Shown in pieces: positions 8,441 to 16,457 of a stretch of 21,591 bases of DNA. Source of the DNA: an uncultured Alphaproteobacteria bacterium. Its GTDB lineage: Bacteria > Pseudomonadota > Alphaproteobacteria > Rhizobiales > Ancalomicrobiaceae. The stretch covers positions 1 through 21,591 of the forward strand of contig CALBKH010000052.1 of assembly GCA_937892955.1 (NCBI GenBank), written 5' to 3'. The notes under the pieces were generated by a model. That model saw only the letters and a list, made by a program, of their open reading frames with translations. It was not told the DNA's origin and searched no databases. The position numbers and the translations under genes were made by a program. Numbering within the stretch: the first letter of the stretch is position 1; the number at the start of each line of letters is the position of its first letter.

Positions 8441-8516
8441 GGGCCTGTAGCTCAATGGTTAGAGCCGGCCGCTCATAACGGCTTGGTTGGGGGTTCGAGT
8501 CCCTCCGGGCCCACCA
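8441..8516 (+). tRNA. tRNA-Ile2 (anticodon CAU, lysidine type)
   Basis: The 76-nt cloverleaf has acceptor GGGCCTG with CGGGCCC, D arm GCTC-GAGC, anticodon stem GGCCG/CGGCT with loop CTCATAA (anticodon CAT), T stem GGGGG/CCCTC-type pairs around TTCGAGT, discriminator A and an encoded CCA. The body resembles E. coli tRNA-Ile2 (TAGCTCA-TGGTTAGAGC, CTCATAA loop, GCTTGGT) more than either Met tRNA, so the wobble C is expected to be changed to lysidine by TilS to read AUA. Automated tools often label it Met. Confidence 0.93.
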
Positions 8517-8519
8517 CTT

Positions 8520-9710
8520 TCACGACACCTCGCCGAACTCGTCCGCCGTCGCCGCGGTCGTCATGCCGCCGGCCGGTGCGGGCAGGCGGCGGTCGCGCGC
8601 GACGAGCACCGCCAGCGTCGCGTAGGCCGCGATCCAGGCCCCGGCCGAGGCGTGAAGGAGGCCGAGCGGCAGTCCGGCGAGGCCGGCGGCGAGACGCGCC
8701 GCGACGGCGACCAACAGGGCGGCGACCAGTGCGTCGGCGAGACGGCTCACGCTCAGCGCCTTGCCGGAATAGCGGCGCACCACCGAGGTCATGATCGCCG
8801 CGCACATCAGCCCGAGCGTTCCGGCGCCCCAGGCGTGAGCGGCGACGTCGACGAGGTCGAAGTCGTCCCGGAGGATGGCGACGGCCATCGTCGCGAAGCC
8901 GAGGGGGAGGAACGAATAGCCGAGGTGGAGGGCGAGGAAGGGCGGGCGATCCCGGGTCGACCAGCCTTTCCAGGTGGCGAGCCTCGCGGCATGGAACAGA
9001 GCGGCGAGCGCCAGGGCGACGGCGGTCGTGGTGGCTCGCGGGGCGAAGGTCCACGCGGCGAGCGCCGAGAGCGAGACGGCGAAGACGGTGATCTCGAAGC
9101 TACGCGGTGTCGGCGGCGCCTGCGGTTCGCCGCGCATGTCGGCGAGGTGGCGGGTGAGCGCCGGGGCGATGCGACCGCCCATCACCATGGCGATCGACAG
9201 AGCCGCGGCGAAGGCCGACCGGAGGGCGAACGACGTGTCGCCGGTCGGCGCCGAGACGAGGAAGGCCGCGTCGGCGAGGGCGAGGACGGCGAGGAGCGCG
9301 ACGAGGCCGAAGTCGCGGCGGTCGCCGGCCGCGACGATGCGAGATCCGGCGTAGGCCGCGACGGCGGCGAGGGCGGCCGGAGAAGTCCACAACCACATCG
9401 AGGACGGCGAGAAGACGAAGGCGAGGCGGGCGGCGAGGAAGAGGAGGGCGAGGCCGACGATCGTCGCCGCGGCGGGCGAGGGGCGTTTCGTCCAGCGCGG
9501 CAGGGCGGTGAGCATCACCCCGGCGAAGGCGGTGGGGAAATGGCCGAAGAGCATCTCGTGGGCGTGCCAGTCGATCGCCGAGAGCCCGGCGGACGGGGAC
9601 CAGCCGCCGGTGAGGGCGGGCAGCGTCAGGGCGATGGTGGCGATCGAGCCGAGGGCGGCGAGGGGAAAGAAGACTTCGTAGGCGGCGAGACGGGTGGCGA
9701 GCGGCTTCAT
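8520..9710 (-). CDS. nnrS: NnrS family multi-pass membrane protein
   Basis: NnrS proteins are heme- and copper-containing inner-membrane proteins linked to nitric oxide and nitrosative-stress metabolism. The 396-residue product is hydrophobic throughout, with about 12 predicted membrane segments. The N-terminal YEVFFPLAALGSIA, then IDWHAHEMLFGHFPTAFAG with its His cluster, and the later PFLALHLGYSFLPLGF and HAWGAGTLGLM histidine motifs match the family. The ATG overlaps the ubiX stop as ATGA (9707-9710), so translation is coupled. No other NO-related gene is in the window. Its stop lies 3 nt from the 3' end of the convergent tRNA gene. Confidence 0.88.
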   Translation of the reverse strand: MKPLATRLAAYEVFFPLAALGSIATIALTLPALTGGWSPSAGLSAIDWHAHEMLFGHFPTAFAGVMLTALPRWTKRPSPAAATIVGLALLFLAARLAFVFSPSSMWLWTSPAALAAVAAYAGSRIVAAGDRRDFGLVALLAVLALADAAFLVSAPTGDTSFALRSAFAAALSIAMVMGGRIAPALTRHLADMRGEPQAPPTPRSFEITVFAVSLSALAAWTFAPRATTTAVALALAALFHAARLATWKGWSTRDRPPFLALHLGYSFLPLGFATMAVAILRDDFDLVDVAAHAWGAGTLGLMCAAIMTSVVRRYSGKALSVSRLADALVAALLVAVAARLAAGLAGLPLGLLHASAGAWIAAYATLAVLVARDRRLPAPAGGMTTAATADEFGEVS

Positions 9711-10297
9711 GGCCGTCGGCCCGTGGTCTCCTCCTCGCCGGTCCATTCGGCGGCGCGCGGCAGGTCGGGAAGGTCGAGGAGATCGACGGCGCGATGGGCG
9801 ATGTGGTCGACGATCGCCGCGACCGAGGTCGGCTTCAGATAGAAGGCCGGCACCGGCGGGGCGACGATGGCGCCCGCCTCGGTCACCGCGGCCATGGCGC
9901 GCAGGTGGCCGAGGTGCAGCGGGCTCTCGCGGGCGACCAGCACCAGCCGGCGGCGCTCCTTCAGCGTCACGTCGGCGGCGCGGATCAGGAGGTCGGAGGC
10001 GGCGATCGAGGCGATGGCGCCGACCACCCGCATCGAGCACGGCGCGACGATCATGCCGGCGGTGCGGAACGAGCCGGAGGCGATGGCGGCGCCGATGTCG
10101 TCGATCGGATAGCGGACGTGGACGAGCGCCTGCAATCGGGCGAGCGCCCCGGGGCCGATCTCGTGGGCGAGGGTACGTTCCGCTGCGGCGGAGACGACGA
10201 GATGGGTCTCGATGCCGCCTTGCGCCAAGATCTCGGCGACGCGCAGGCCGATCGCCGCACCCGAGGCGCCGGAGAGGCCGAGGACGACGCGGGGCAT
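9707..10297 (-). CDS. ubiX: Flavin prenyltransferase UbiX
   Basis: UbiX attaches a dimethylallyl group to FMN to make prenyl-FMN, the cofactor of UbiD decarboxylases in ubiquinone synthesis. The 196-residue product shows VLGLSGASGAAIG (6-17), APCSM (85-89), the LKERRRLVLVARESPLH segment (112-128) and PPVPAFY (147-153), all family hallmarks. The ATG at 10297 has GGAG about 6 nt upstream. ubiD lies upstream in the same direction across a 303-bp gap with palindromic repeats. nnrS overlaps its stop by 4 bp. Confidence 0.95.
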   Translation of the reverse strand: MPRVVLGLSGASGAAIGLRVAEILAQGGIETHLVVSAAAERTLAHEIGPGALARLQALVHVRYPIDDIGAAIASGSFRTAGMIVAPCSMRVVGAIASIAASDLLIRAADVTLKERRRLVLVARESPLHLGHLRAMAAVTEAGAIVAPPVPAFYLKPTSVAAIVDHIAHRAVDLLDLPDLPRAAEWTGEEETTGRRP

Positions 10298-10396
10298 GGT
10301 GTCTCCGTTCGAATGACGTCCGAACCGGCGGTTCGGGCTGCATCTGTTCATCTTCGCGGTCTCTCGGCCCGTTGCGGACCGGGATCGGGGAAGGTG

Positions 10397-10434
10397 CTCT
10401 CATCCGGTTCTCTCCCCCCCTGGAGGGGGAGAGA
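10397..10434 (-). repeat. Palindromic intergenic repeat, family B-like, copy 3
   Basis: CTCTCATCCGG precedes a 10-bp perfect stem (TCTCTCCCCC 10409-10418 with GGGGGAGAGA 10425-10434) around CCTGGA. The order matches the inverted copy at 5646-5693 but lacks the middle small hairpin. It lies in the 303-bp ubiD-ubiX gap (10298-10600), which holds no gene. Confidence 0.7.
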
Positions 10435-10504
10435 CAGAGAGGGGGGGACGAAGACTCCTCCTCTCCGACGTCGAAGCCGGGGCGATGCCGAGCCCCCCCT
10501 CCCT

Positions 10505-10543
10505 GTCCCTCCCCCTCGAGGGGGGAGGGGACATCGGGGTGAG
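10505..10543 (+). repeat. Palindromic intergenic repeat, family B-like, copy 4
   Basis: GTCCCTCCCCC-TCGA-GGGGGAGGGGAC (10505-10532, with single-base bulges) is followed by ATCGGGGTGAG, resembling the stem plus GGATGAGGG order of copy 1. It faces the opposite way to copy 3, 70 bp away. Family membership is by eye only. Confidence 0.6.
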
Positions 10544-10600
10544 CCCTTGCCCCGAGCGCGGCTCATCGCGTCAGCCGGTCGGTGCTTCGTGTATTCGTCG

Positions 10601-12097
10601 TCATATCCCCAGCCTCCCCCACATCTCATCGACGCGGGCCGACACCTCGGGGCTCTGTTCGAGCACGCGACCCCATTCCCGTTCGGTCTCGGTGCCGATC
10701 TTGGTGGTCGCGTCGAGGCCCATCTTGCCGCCGAGACCGGATTTCGGCGAGGCGAAATCGAGATAGTCGATCGGCGTGCGGTCGACCAGCATGACGTCGC
10801 GCGACGGGTCGGAGCGGGTCGAGATCGCCCAGAGCACGTCGTCCCAGGAGCGGACGTCGATGTCGGCGTCGACGACGATCACGAACTTGGTATAGGCGAA
10901 CTGCGGCAACATCGACCACAGGCCCATCATCACCCGGCGCGCCTGCCCCGGATAGGATTTGCGGATGGCGACGACCGCGACGCGATAGGAACAGGCCTCG
11001 GGCGGCAGCCAGAAGTCCGTCACCTCGGGAAACTGCTTCTTCAGGAGCGGCAGGAACAGCCGGTTGAAGGCCTCGCCGATGCGCGACGGCTCGTCCGGCG
11101 GCCGGCCGGTGAAGGTCGAGAGATAGATCGGCTCGCGGCGCATGGTGATCGCCGAGACCTCCAGGACGGGGAAGTCCTCGACCGAATTCCAATAGCCGGT
11201 GTGGTCGCCGTAGGGGCCCTCGGGCAGGGTCTCGGTCGGCGACACCCAGCCCTCGATCACGATCTCGGCGTCGGCCGGCACCTTCAGGGGCACCGTCTTC
11301 GCCGGCACGAGGCGGGCGCGCTCGCCGCGGGTGAGACCCGAGAAATGCAGCTCGGAGAGATCCTGCGGCAGCGGCAGGACGCCGGCGAGGATGGTGCCGG
11401 GGTCGGCGCCGATCACCACGGCGACCGGCATCTTCTCGCCCCGTGCGGCCCAGGCGCGGTGGTGGTGGGCGCCGCCGCGATGGGCGAGCCAGCGGGCGAT
11501 CAGGCGGTTCTTCCCGGCGACCTGCAGGCGATAGACGCCGACGTTGTATTTCGCCGTCGAGGTGGTGTCGGGCGGGCGGGAGATCACCAGCGGCCAGGTG
11601 ACGAGCGGCGCCGGCTCGCCCGGCCAGCAGGTCTGGACGGGGAGGCGGGAGAGATCGATCGCCTCGCCGGTGAGCACCTGCTCTTGGCAGGGCGCCGAGC
11701 CGATGGTCTTCGGTCGCATGGAGAGCGCCGCCTTCAGCAGCGGCAGCTTGGACAGCGCATCCTTGACACCATCCGGCGGGGTCGGGTCGCGCAGGGCGGC
11801 GAGTTCCTCGCCGAGGCGATCGAGGTGGGTGGGCTCGATGCCGAAGCCGAGGGCGACGCGCTCGACGGTGCCGAAGAGGTTGACCAACACCGGAACCGCC
11901 GAGGCCGTGCCGTCGGCAAGGATCGGCTTCTCGAACAGCAACGCCGGGCCTCCGGCGTGGAGGACCCGGCGATGGATCTCGGTCATGTCGAGAACGGTGG
12001 AGACCGGTTTGGCGATCCGCCTCAGGAGCCCGCGACTGTCGAGCAGGGCGAGAAAGGCGTGGAGATCGCGGAACGGGGGCAGGTCGCGGGTCGGCAC
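10601..12097 (-). CDS. ubiD: UbiD family 4-hydroxy-3-polyprenylbenzoate decarboxylase
   Basis: UbiD removes the carboxyl group from polyprenyl-4-hydroxybenzoate in ubiquinone synthesis, using the prenyl-FMN made by UbiX. The product shows TAKYNVGVYRLQVAGKNRLI and ARWLAHRGGAHH (prenyl-FMN and metal binding), EIVIEGWVSPTETLPEGPYG and DHTGYWN, and a C-terminal ASPKSGLGGKMGLDATTK. The GTG at 12097 is preferred as start: GAGGAGGGA lies just upstream and the protein is then 498 residues, as in E. coli (497), starting PTRDLPPFRDLHAFLALL. An ATG eight codons upstream (12121) has no ribosome-binding site. The next gene on this strand is ubiX. Confidence 0.95.
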   Translation of the reverse strand: MPTRDLPPFRDLHAFLALLDSRGLLRRIAKPVSTVLDMTEIHRRVLHAGGPALLFEKPILADGTASAVPVLVNLFGTVERVALGFGIEPTHLDRLGEELAALRDPTPPDGVKDALSKLPLLKAALSMRPKTIGSAPCQEQVLTGEAIDLSRLPVQTCWPGEPAPLVTWPLVISRPPDTTSTAKYNVGVYRLQVAGKNRLIARWLAHRGGAHHHRAWAARGEKMPVAVVIGADPGTILAGVLPLPQDLSELHFSGLTRGERARLVPAKTVPLKVPADAEIVIEGWVSPTETLPEGPYGDHTGYWNSVEDFPVLEVSAITMRREPIYLSTFTGRPPDEPSRIGEAFNRLFLPLLKKQFPEVTDFWLPPEACSYRVAVVAIRKSYPGQARRVMMGLWSMLPQFAYTKFVIVVDADIDVRSWDDVLWAISTRSDPSRDVMLVDRTPIDYLDFASPKSGLGGKMGLDATTKIGTETEREWGRVLEQSPEVSARVDEMWGRLGI

Positions 12098-12158
12098 GTC
12101 TCCCTCCTCGGGGCTCGCCATCGGCGCGCATGAGGAGGGGAAGAGCGGGTCGGACGCT

Positions 12159-12172
12159 TTGACCTCGGTCAA
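12159..12172. promoter_or_regulatory. TTGACC-N2-GGTCAA palindrome upstream of ubiD
   Basis: A perfect 14-bp palindrome lies about 60 bp upstream of the ubiD start. Its minus-strand TTGACC could double as a -35 box, but no good -10 follows. The half-sites equal those of the paa operator at 15026 but the spacing differs (2 nt against 8), so the same regulator is unlikely. Confidence 0.35.
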
Positions 12173-12201
12173 CACCGGGGCTGCCGCGTGGAACGACGGC
12201 C

Positions 12202-12366
12202 TCAGATCATCGAGTCGCGGGCGATCTTGCGGATGTCGCCGCGGGCGATGCCGAGGTCGGCGAGTTCACGGTCGCCGAGCGAGTTCAGCTCGGCGATGGT
12301 GCGGTGATAGAGGTGGTAGCGACGCAGGCTGGAGCCGATCGTACGGGCAAAACGGGTGAGGGGCAT
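12202..12366 (-). CDS. DUF1127 small Arg-rich protein
   Basis: The 54-residue product starts MPLTRFARTIGSSLRRYHLYHRTIAEL and contains the DUF1127 core LNSLGDRELADLGIARGDIRKIAR, about the usual size for the family. Some alphaproteobacterial members bind RNA and affect phosphate, carbon or stress physiology, so a role as a small RNA-binding protein is possible. The ATG at 12366 is chosen as AAAGG lies 7 nt upstream; the frame continues 10 codons further to a less typical start. It precedes ubiD by about 100 bp but probably has its own AT-richer promoter region. Confidence 0.88.
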   Translation of the reverse strand: MPLTRFARTIGSSLRRYHLYHRTIAELNSLGDRELADLGIARGDIRKIARDSMI

Positions 12367-12429
12367 GGAGTGACCTTTCATGTCTTCGTGCCGCAATTTC
12401 CGGCATCGATGAAATTCATTTCGATCTCA

Positions 12430-12459
12430 ATCTAGTTTGCGATGCAGCAAATCAGAAGT
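12430..12459 (-). promoter_or_regulatory. Candidate promoter and inverted repeat upstream of the DUF1127 gene
   Basis: On the minus strand TTCTGA is followed after 17 nt by TAGATT, and the spacer is filled by the inverted repeat TTTGC-N6-GCAAA (12436-12451). The 12397-12663 gap is AT-richer than its surroundings and holds no gene. Other short palindromes are present (ATGCGC...GCGCAT near 12480; CTCCTCG-GG-CGAGGAG, 12585-12600). No regulator is assigned. Confidence 0.35.
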
Positions 12460-12663
12460 CTCGAGGATGGGATTCCGTCATGCGCAATCCGCATGGATCG
12501 GTGCGCATTCTCGCCATCTTCCGATCGGTCTCGCCATGTTCTCGCCTTGACTCTCAACGTGAAATTCTCGCGATGACGTGGCGTCTCCTCGGGCGAGGAG
12601 CGTGAGAAATCACCATGTCATGCAGAATTCGACGGGCCCCGTCCCTTTCTCATGATTGTGCAA

Positions 12664-12711
12664 ATGCGAAACGACCTCACCCCGGGAGCGGTTCTCGCTC
12701 CCGGGGTGAGG
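12664..12711 (-). terminator. Intrinsic terminator of paaZ
   Basis: A perfect 16-bp stem (12675-12690 with 12696-12711) closes on a 5-nt loop. On the minus strand it is followed by TCGTTTCGCATTTG, a T-rich tail. It lies 30 bp beyond the paaZ stop. Confidence 0.9.
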
Positions 12712-12741
12712 CGGGTCGTCGGATCGTGGGCGGGACGCCGG

Positions 12742-14775
12742 TCAGGCGGTGTGGGCGTTCATGGTCAGGAGGTCGTAGGTGGCACAGGTCTCGCCTCCGC
12801 TCGTGATCTCGACGTCCCAGCGCACTTCGCCGTAGTCGGCGTTGCGCGGGTTCTTCGACTTGACCGTGAGGCGCACCTCGATCGCCTCGCCCGGCTGGAC
12901 GGGCTTGAGGAAGCGAAGCTCGTCGAGGCCGTAGTTGGCGAGCACGGGCCCGCGCGCCGGCTCGACGAAGAGACCGGCGGCGAAGGCGAGGAGCAGGTAG
13001 CCGTGGGCGACGCGGCCAGGGAAGAAGGGATGGCCCTTCACCGCCTCCTCGTCCATGTGGGCGTAGAAGGTGTCGCCGGTGAAATGGGCGAAGTGCTCGA
13101 TGTCCTCGAGCGTCACCACCCGCGGCGGCGAGCGGAACGTCCGGCCGAGTTCGAGTTCGTCGAAGGTGAGGCGGAACGGGTGGACCTCGCCGATGATCTC
13201 GGGGGTGCCCTTGATCCACGAGCCGCCGATGGCGGTCAGCATGGCGGGCGAGCCCTGGAGGGCGGTGCGCTGCATGTAGTGGTGGACGCCGCGGACGCCG
13301 CCCATCTCCTCGCCGCCGCCGGCCCGACCGGGGCCGCCGTGGACGAGCTGCGGCAGCGGCGAGCCGTGGCCGGTCGATTCGCGGGCGCAGTCGCGGTCGA
13401 GCACCAGGATGCGGCCGTGCGAAGCGGCGATGCCGAGCACCACGTCGCGCGCGACTTCTCGGTCGTAGGTGACGAGCGAGGCGACGAGCGAGCCTTCGCC
13501 GCGATGGGCCAGCTCGATCGCGTCGTCGAGATCGCGATAGCCCATGAGCGTCGACACCGGGCCGAAGGCCTCGACTTCGTGGATGCGGTGGGCCGAAGCG
13601 GCGTCGCGGGCGCGCAAGAGGATGGGGGCGAGGAAGGCGCCCTTCTCGGCGTCGGCACCGTCGACGTTCGGCGTGGTCTCGCCGCAGATCACGTCGGCTT
13701 CGGCCTTGAGCTTCTCGACCTGGGCGAGGACGTCGCGGCGCTGCGCGAGGCTTGCCAGCGCGCCCATCCTGGTCGTCTCGAGGCCGGGATGGCCGATGCG
13801 GACCTCGGCGAGCTTCGCCGAAATCGCGTCGCCGACCGGCTCGATCAGCGCTTCCGGCACCAGGGCGCGGCGGATGGCGGTGCACTTCTGTCCGGCCTTG
13901 ACCGTCATCTCGGTGACCACGGCCTTGACGAAGAGGTCGAACTCCGGCGTGCCGGGGACCGCGTCGGGGCCGAGGATCGAGGCGTTGAGGCTGTCGCGCT
14001 CGGCGACGAAGCGCACCGCGTTCTCGGCGATCTTCGGGTAGCGCTGCAGCGTGGCGGCGGTGGCGGCCGAGCCGGTGAAGGAGACGACGTCCTGGCCGCT
14101 CAGATGGTCGAAGAGGTCGTGGACCGAACCGGAGACGAACTGGAAGGCGCCGGGCGGCAGGATGCCGCTCGCGACGATCAGCTTCGCCAGCCCTTCGGCG
14201 AGCGGTGCGGTGGCGGTCGCCGGCTTGGCGATCACCGGCACGCCGGCGAGGATCGACGGGCCGAGCTTCTCGAGCAGGCCCCAGACGGGGAAGTTGAAGG
14301 CGTTGATGTGGACAGCGACGCCTCTGAGCGAGGTGAAGACGTGGCGGCCGACGAAGCTGCCGCGCTTCGACAGGCCCTCGACCGCGCCGTCGAGCAGGAA
14401 GGTCGAGGCCGGCAGCTCGCGGCGGCCCTTGGAGGCGTAGACGAAGAGCGTGGCGATGCCGCCGTCGATGTCGATCCAACTATCGGTCCTGGTCGCGCCG
14501 GTGTCGGTGGAGAGCGCATAGAGCGCCGCCTTGTGCTCACCGAGATGGAGGGCGAGCTTCTTCAGGAGACCGGCGCGCTCGTGGAAGGTGAGGCGGCGCA
14601 GCGCCGGACCACCGACGCGGCGGGCGTGCGCGGCCATGGCGCCGACGTCGAGGCCGGCGGAGGAGACGCGGGCGATCGCCTCGCCGGTCACCGCGGAGAA
14701 GACCTCCGGCGCGGAACCGGCGGCCTCGAACCAGCGATCGAGGGCATAGGAGCGGAGAAGCGGCAGGTCGGCCAT
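12742..14775 (-). CDS. paaZ: PaaZ, oxepin-CoA hydrolase / semialdehyde dehydrogenase
   Basis: PaaZ opens the oxepin-CoA ring of the aerobic phenylacetate pathway and oxidises the resulting aldehyde to 3-oxo-5,6-dehydrosuberyl-CoA with NADP+. The 677-residue protein is close to E. coli PaaZ (681). The N-terminal aldehyde dehydrogenase domain (about 1-515) has AFNFPVWG (159-166), FTGS (233-236), Glu259 and the nucleophile Cys298 in AGQKCTAIRR. The C-terminal MaoC-like hydratase domain (about 535-677) has FTGDTFYAH with Asp568 and His573, both catalytic by homology. The fusion is intact. The start at 14775 gives the normal N-terminus MADLPLLRSYALDRW; the Shine-Dalgarno is weak. It is divergent from paaG, with a leader of about 240 nt. 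Confidence 0.96.
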   Translation of the reverse strand: MADLPLLRSYALDRWFEAAGSAPEVFSAVTGEAIARVSSAGLDVGAMAAHARRVGGPALRRLTFHERAGLLKKLALHLGEHKAALYALSTDTGATRTDSWIDIDGGIATLFVYASKGRRELPASTFLLDGAVEGLSKRGSFVGRHVFTSLRGVAVHINAFNFPVWGLLEKLGPSILAGVPVIAKPATATAPLAEGLAKLIVASGILPPGAFQFVSGSVHDLFDHLSGQDVVSFTGSAATAATLQRYPKIAENAVRFVAERDSLNASILGPDAVPGTPEFDLFVKAVVTEMTVKAGQKCTAIRRALVPEALIEPVGDAISAKLAEVRIGHPGLETTRMGALASLAQRRDVLAQVEKLKAEADVICGETTPNVDGADAEKGAFLAPILLRARDAASAHRIHEVEAFGPVSTLMGYRDLDDAIELAHRGEGSLVASLVTYDREVARDVVLGIAASHGRILVLDRDCARESTGHGSPLPQLVHGGPGRAGGGEEMGGVRGVHHYMQRTALQGSPAMLTAIGGSWIKGTPEIIGEVHPFRLTFDELELGRTFRSPPRVVTLEDIEHFAHFTGDTFYAHMDEEAVKGHPFFPGRVAHGYLLLAFAAGLFVEPARGPVLANYGLDELRFLKPVQPGEAIEVRLTVKSKNPRNADYGEVRWDVEITSGGETCATYDLLTMNAHTA

Positions 14776-15010
14776 CGGGATGCCTCGAAACGTCGTGCGG
14801 GAGCGCGTCGCCCGGATCGGGGGCGGCGCGGCGATGGGGCGATGTCGGGAGCGGTGGTCGACGCCATGTTGCGATGGCGAACGACGGCACGGAGACCGCA
14901 CGCCGCCACTCGCGACGCAGGGCACGGCCGTGCATGATCTTCCTCCCGGAACGGAGGCCTTCTCGTGCGCCGCCGGCCTCTTCGGTCGGACGTCGCCGGG
15001 GTCTCTCGTC
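14776..15010 (-). other. Long paaZ leader with a candidate upstream ORF
   Basis: If the promoter at 15018-15045 is used, paaZ has a leader of over 230 nt. In it GGGAGGAAG (minus strand) precedes an ATG at 14935-14933 that opens a 132-codon frame overlapping the paaZ start in another frame. Its first 40 or so codons lie in the leader; the rest is an Arg/Pro-rich shadow of paaZ. The GGAGG (14942-14946) can pair with CCTCC upstream (14953-14957). It may be a regulatory ORF or chance. Confidence 0.3.
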
Positions 15011-15017
15011 GATGGGG

Positions 15018-15045
15018 AGTATATATTGACCAACCGGTCGGTCAA
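15018..15045 (-). promoter_or_regulatory. Candidate paaZ promoter
   Basis: On the minus strand TTGACC (15045-15040) is followed after 16 nt by TATACT (15023-15018), a good match to the sigma-70 pattern. It overlaps the rightward promoter and the palindrome, so polymerases cannot occupy both at once. Confidence 0.6.
15026..15045. promoter_or_regulatory. 20-bp palindromic operator, likely for the TetR-type PaaR
   Basis: TTGACCAACCGGTCGGTCAA pairs at 9 of 10 positions (the A at 15032 and C at 15039 do not match). The ACCG...CGGT type core resembles operators described for TetR-type PaaR repressors in other bacteria. It lies exactly between the divergent paaZ and paaG genes, and a TetR gene is in the same cluster. 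The regulator assignment is inference. Confidence 0.75.
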
Positions 15046-15052
15046 CTATAAA
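15026..15052 (+). promoter_or_regulatory. Candidate paaG-paaI-paaK-paaR promoter
   Basis: TTGACC (15026-15031) and TATAAA (15047-15052) are 15 nt apart, a little short of the usual 17. The -35 is the left arm of the palindrome. The predicted leader to the paaG ATG is about 40 nt. Confidence 0.5.
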
Positions 15053-15100
15053 ACCGAGAGGGTCGACGGCCGGGAACGGGTCGCGACGGAGGGAGTGACG

Positions 15101-15923
<823 letters not shown>

Positions 15924-15934
<11 letters not shown>

Positions 15935-16367
15935 CACTCTGGCGCGGACCTGTGCCGATCTGATGTGGGCCGACGACAAGGCGGCGCAGGCGCTCGGCAT
16001 CCGCCTCATCGAGGTCGGGCCGGGGCGGGCGCGGCTCGCCATGACGATCGGCCCGACGATGGTCAACGGCCATCACATCTGCCACGGCGGCTACATCTTC
16101 ACGCTCGCCGACACCGCCTTCGCCTACGGCTGCAACAGCCGCAACGACCGGGCGGTGGCGCAGCACTGCTCGATCACCTTCGTCGCGCCGGCGCGCGAGG
16201 GTCAGGTGCTGGAGGCGGTGTGCGTCGAGCGCCAGCGGGCCGGGCGCTCCGGCGTCTACGACATCACCGTCACCGACGAGACGGGCAAGACGATCGCCGA
16301 ATTCCGCGGGCTCTCCCGCACCATCAAGGGTACCTTCCTGCCGCCGGAGGCGGTGGCGCAAGGCTGA
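15924..16367 (+). CDS. paaI: PaaI, hydroxyphenylacetyl-CoA thioesterase
   Basis: PaaI removes dead-end CoA thioesters such as hydroxyphenylacetyl-CoA and so frees CoA for the pathway. The 147-residue hot-dog protein has MVNGHHICHGGYIFTLADTAFAYGCNS (46-72), where Gly56 and Asp63 match the active-site residues, followed by GRSGVYDITVTDETG. It is near the E. coli length (140). The ATG at 15924 lies inside the end of paaG (11-bp overlap), with AAGGG upstream, so translation is probably coupled. Confidence 0.93.
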
Positions 16368-16457
16368 ACCCGAAGAGCTTTCCGCCCGCGTGGGCGACCC
16401 TCGAACGGGCGAAAGACCCGCGAGGTGCGACGAGAACGACGTTCAGGAGGAACTCCC

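Noticed and set aside
8441..8516. Calling the CAT-anticodon tRNA a methionine tRNA
   Set aside because: The stem and loop sequences resemble tRNA-Ile2, not initiator or elongator Met tRNA.
9794..12133. 779-codon plus-strand frame across ubiX and ubiD
   Set aside because: It is the antisense shadow of two clear genes and of the repeats between them, with low-complexity Arg/Gly/Asp composition.
12652..14937. 761-codon plus-strand frame across paaZ
   Set aside because: It is antisense to an intact paaZ, with no recognisable domain.
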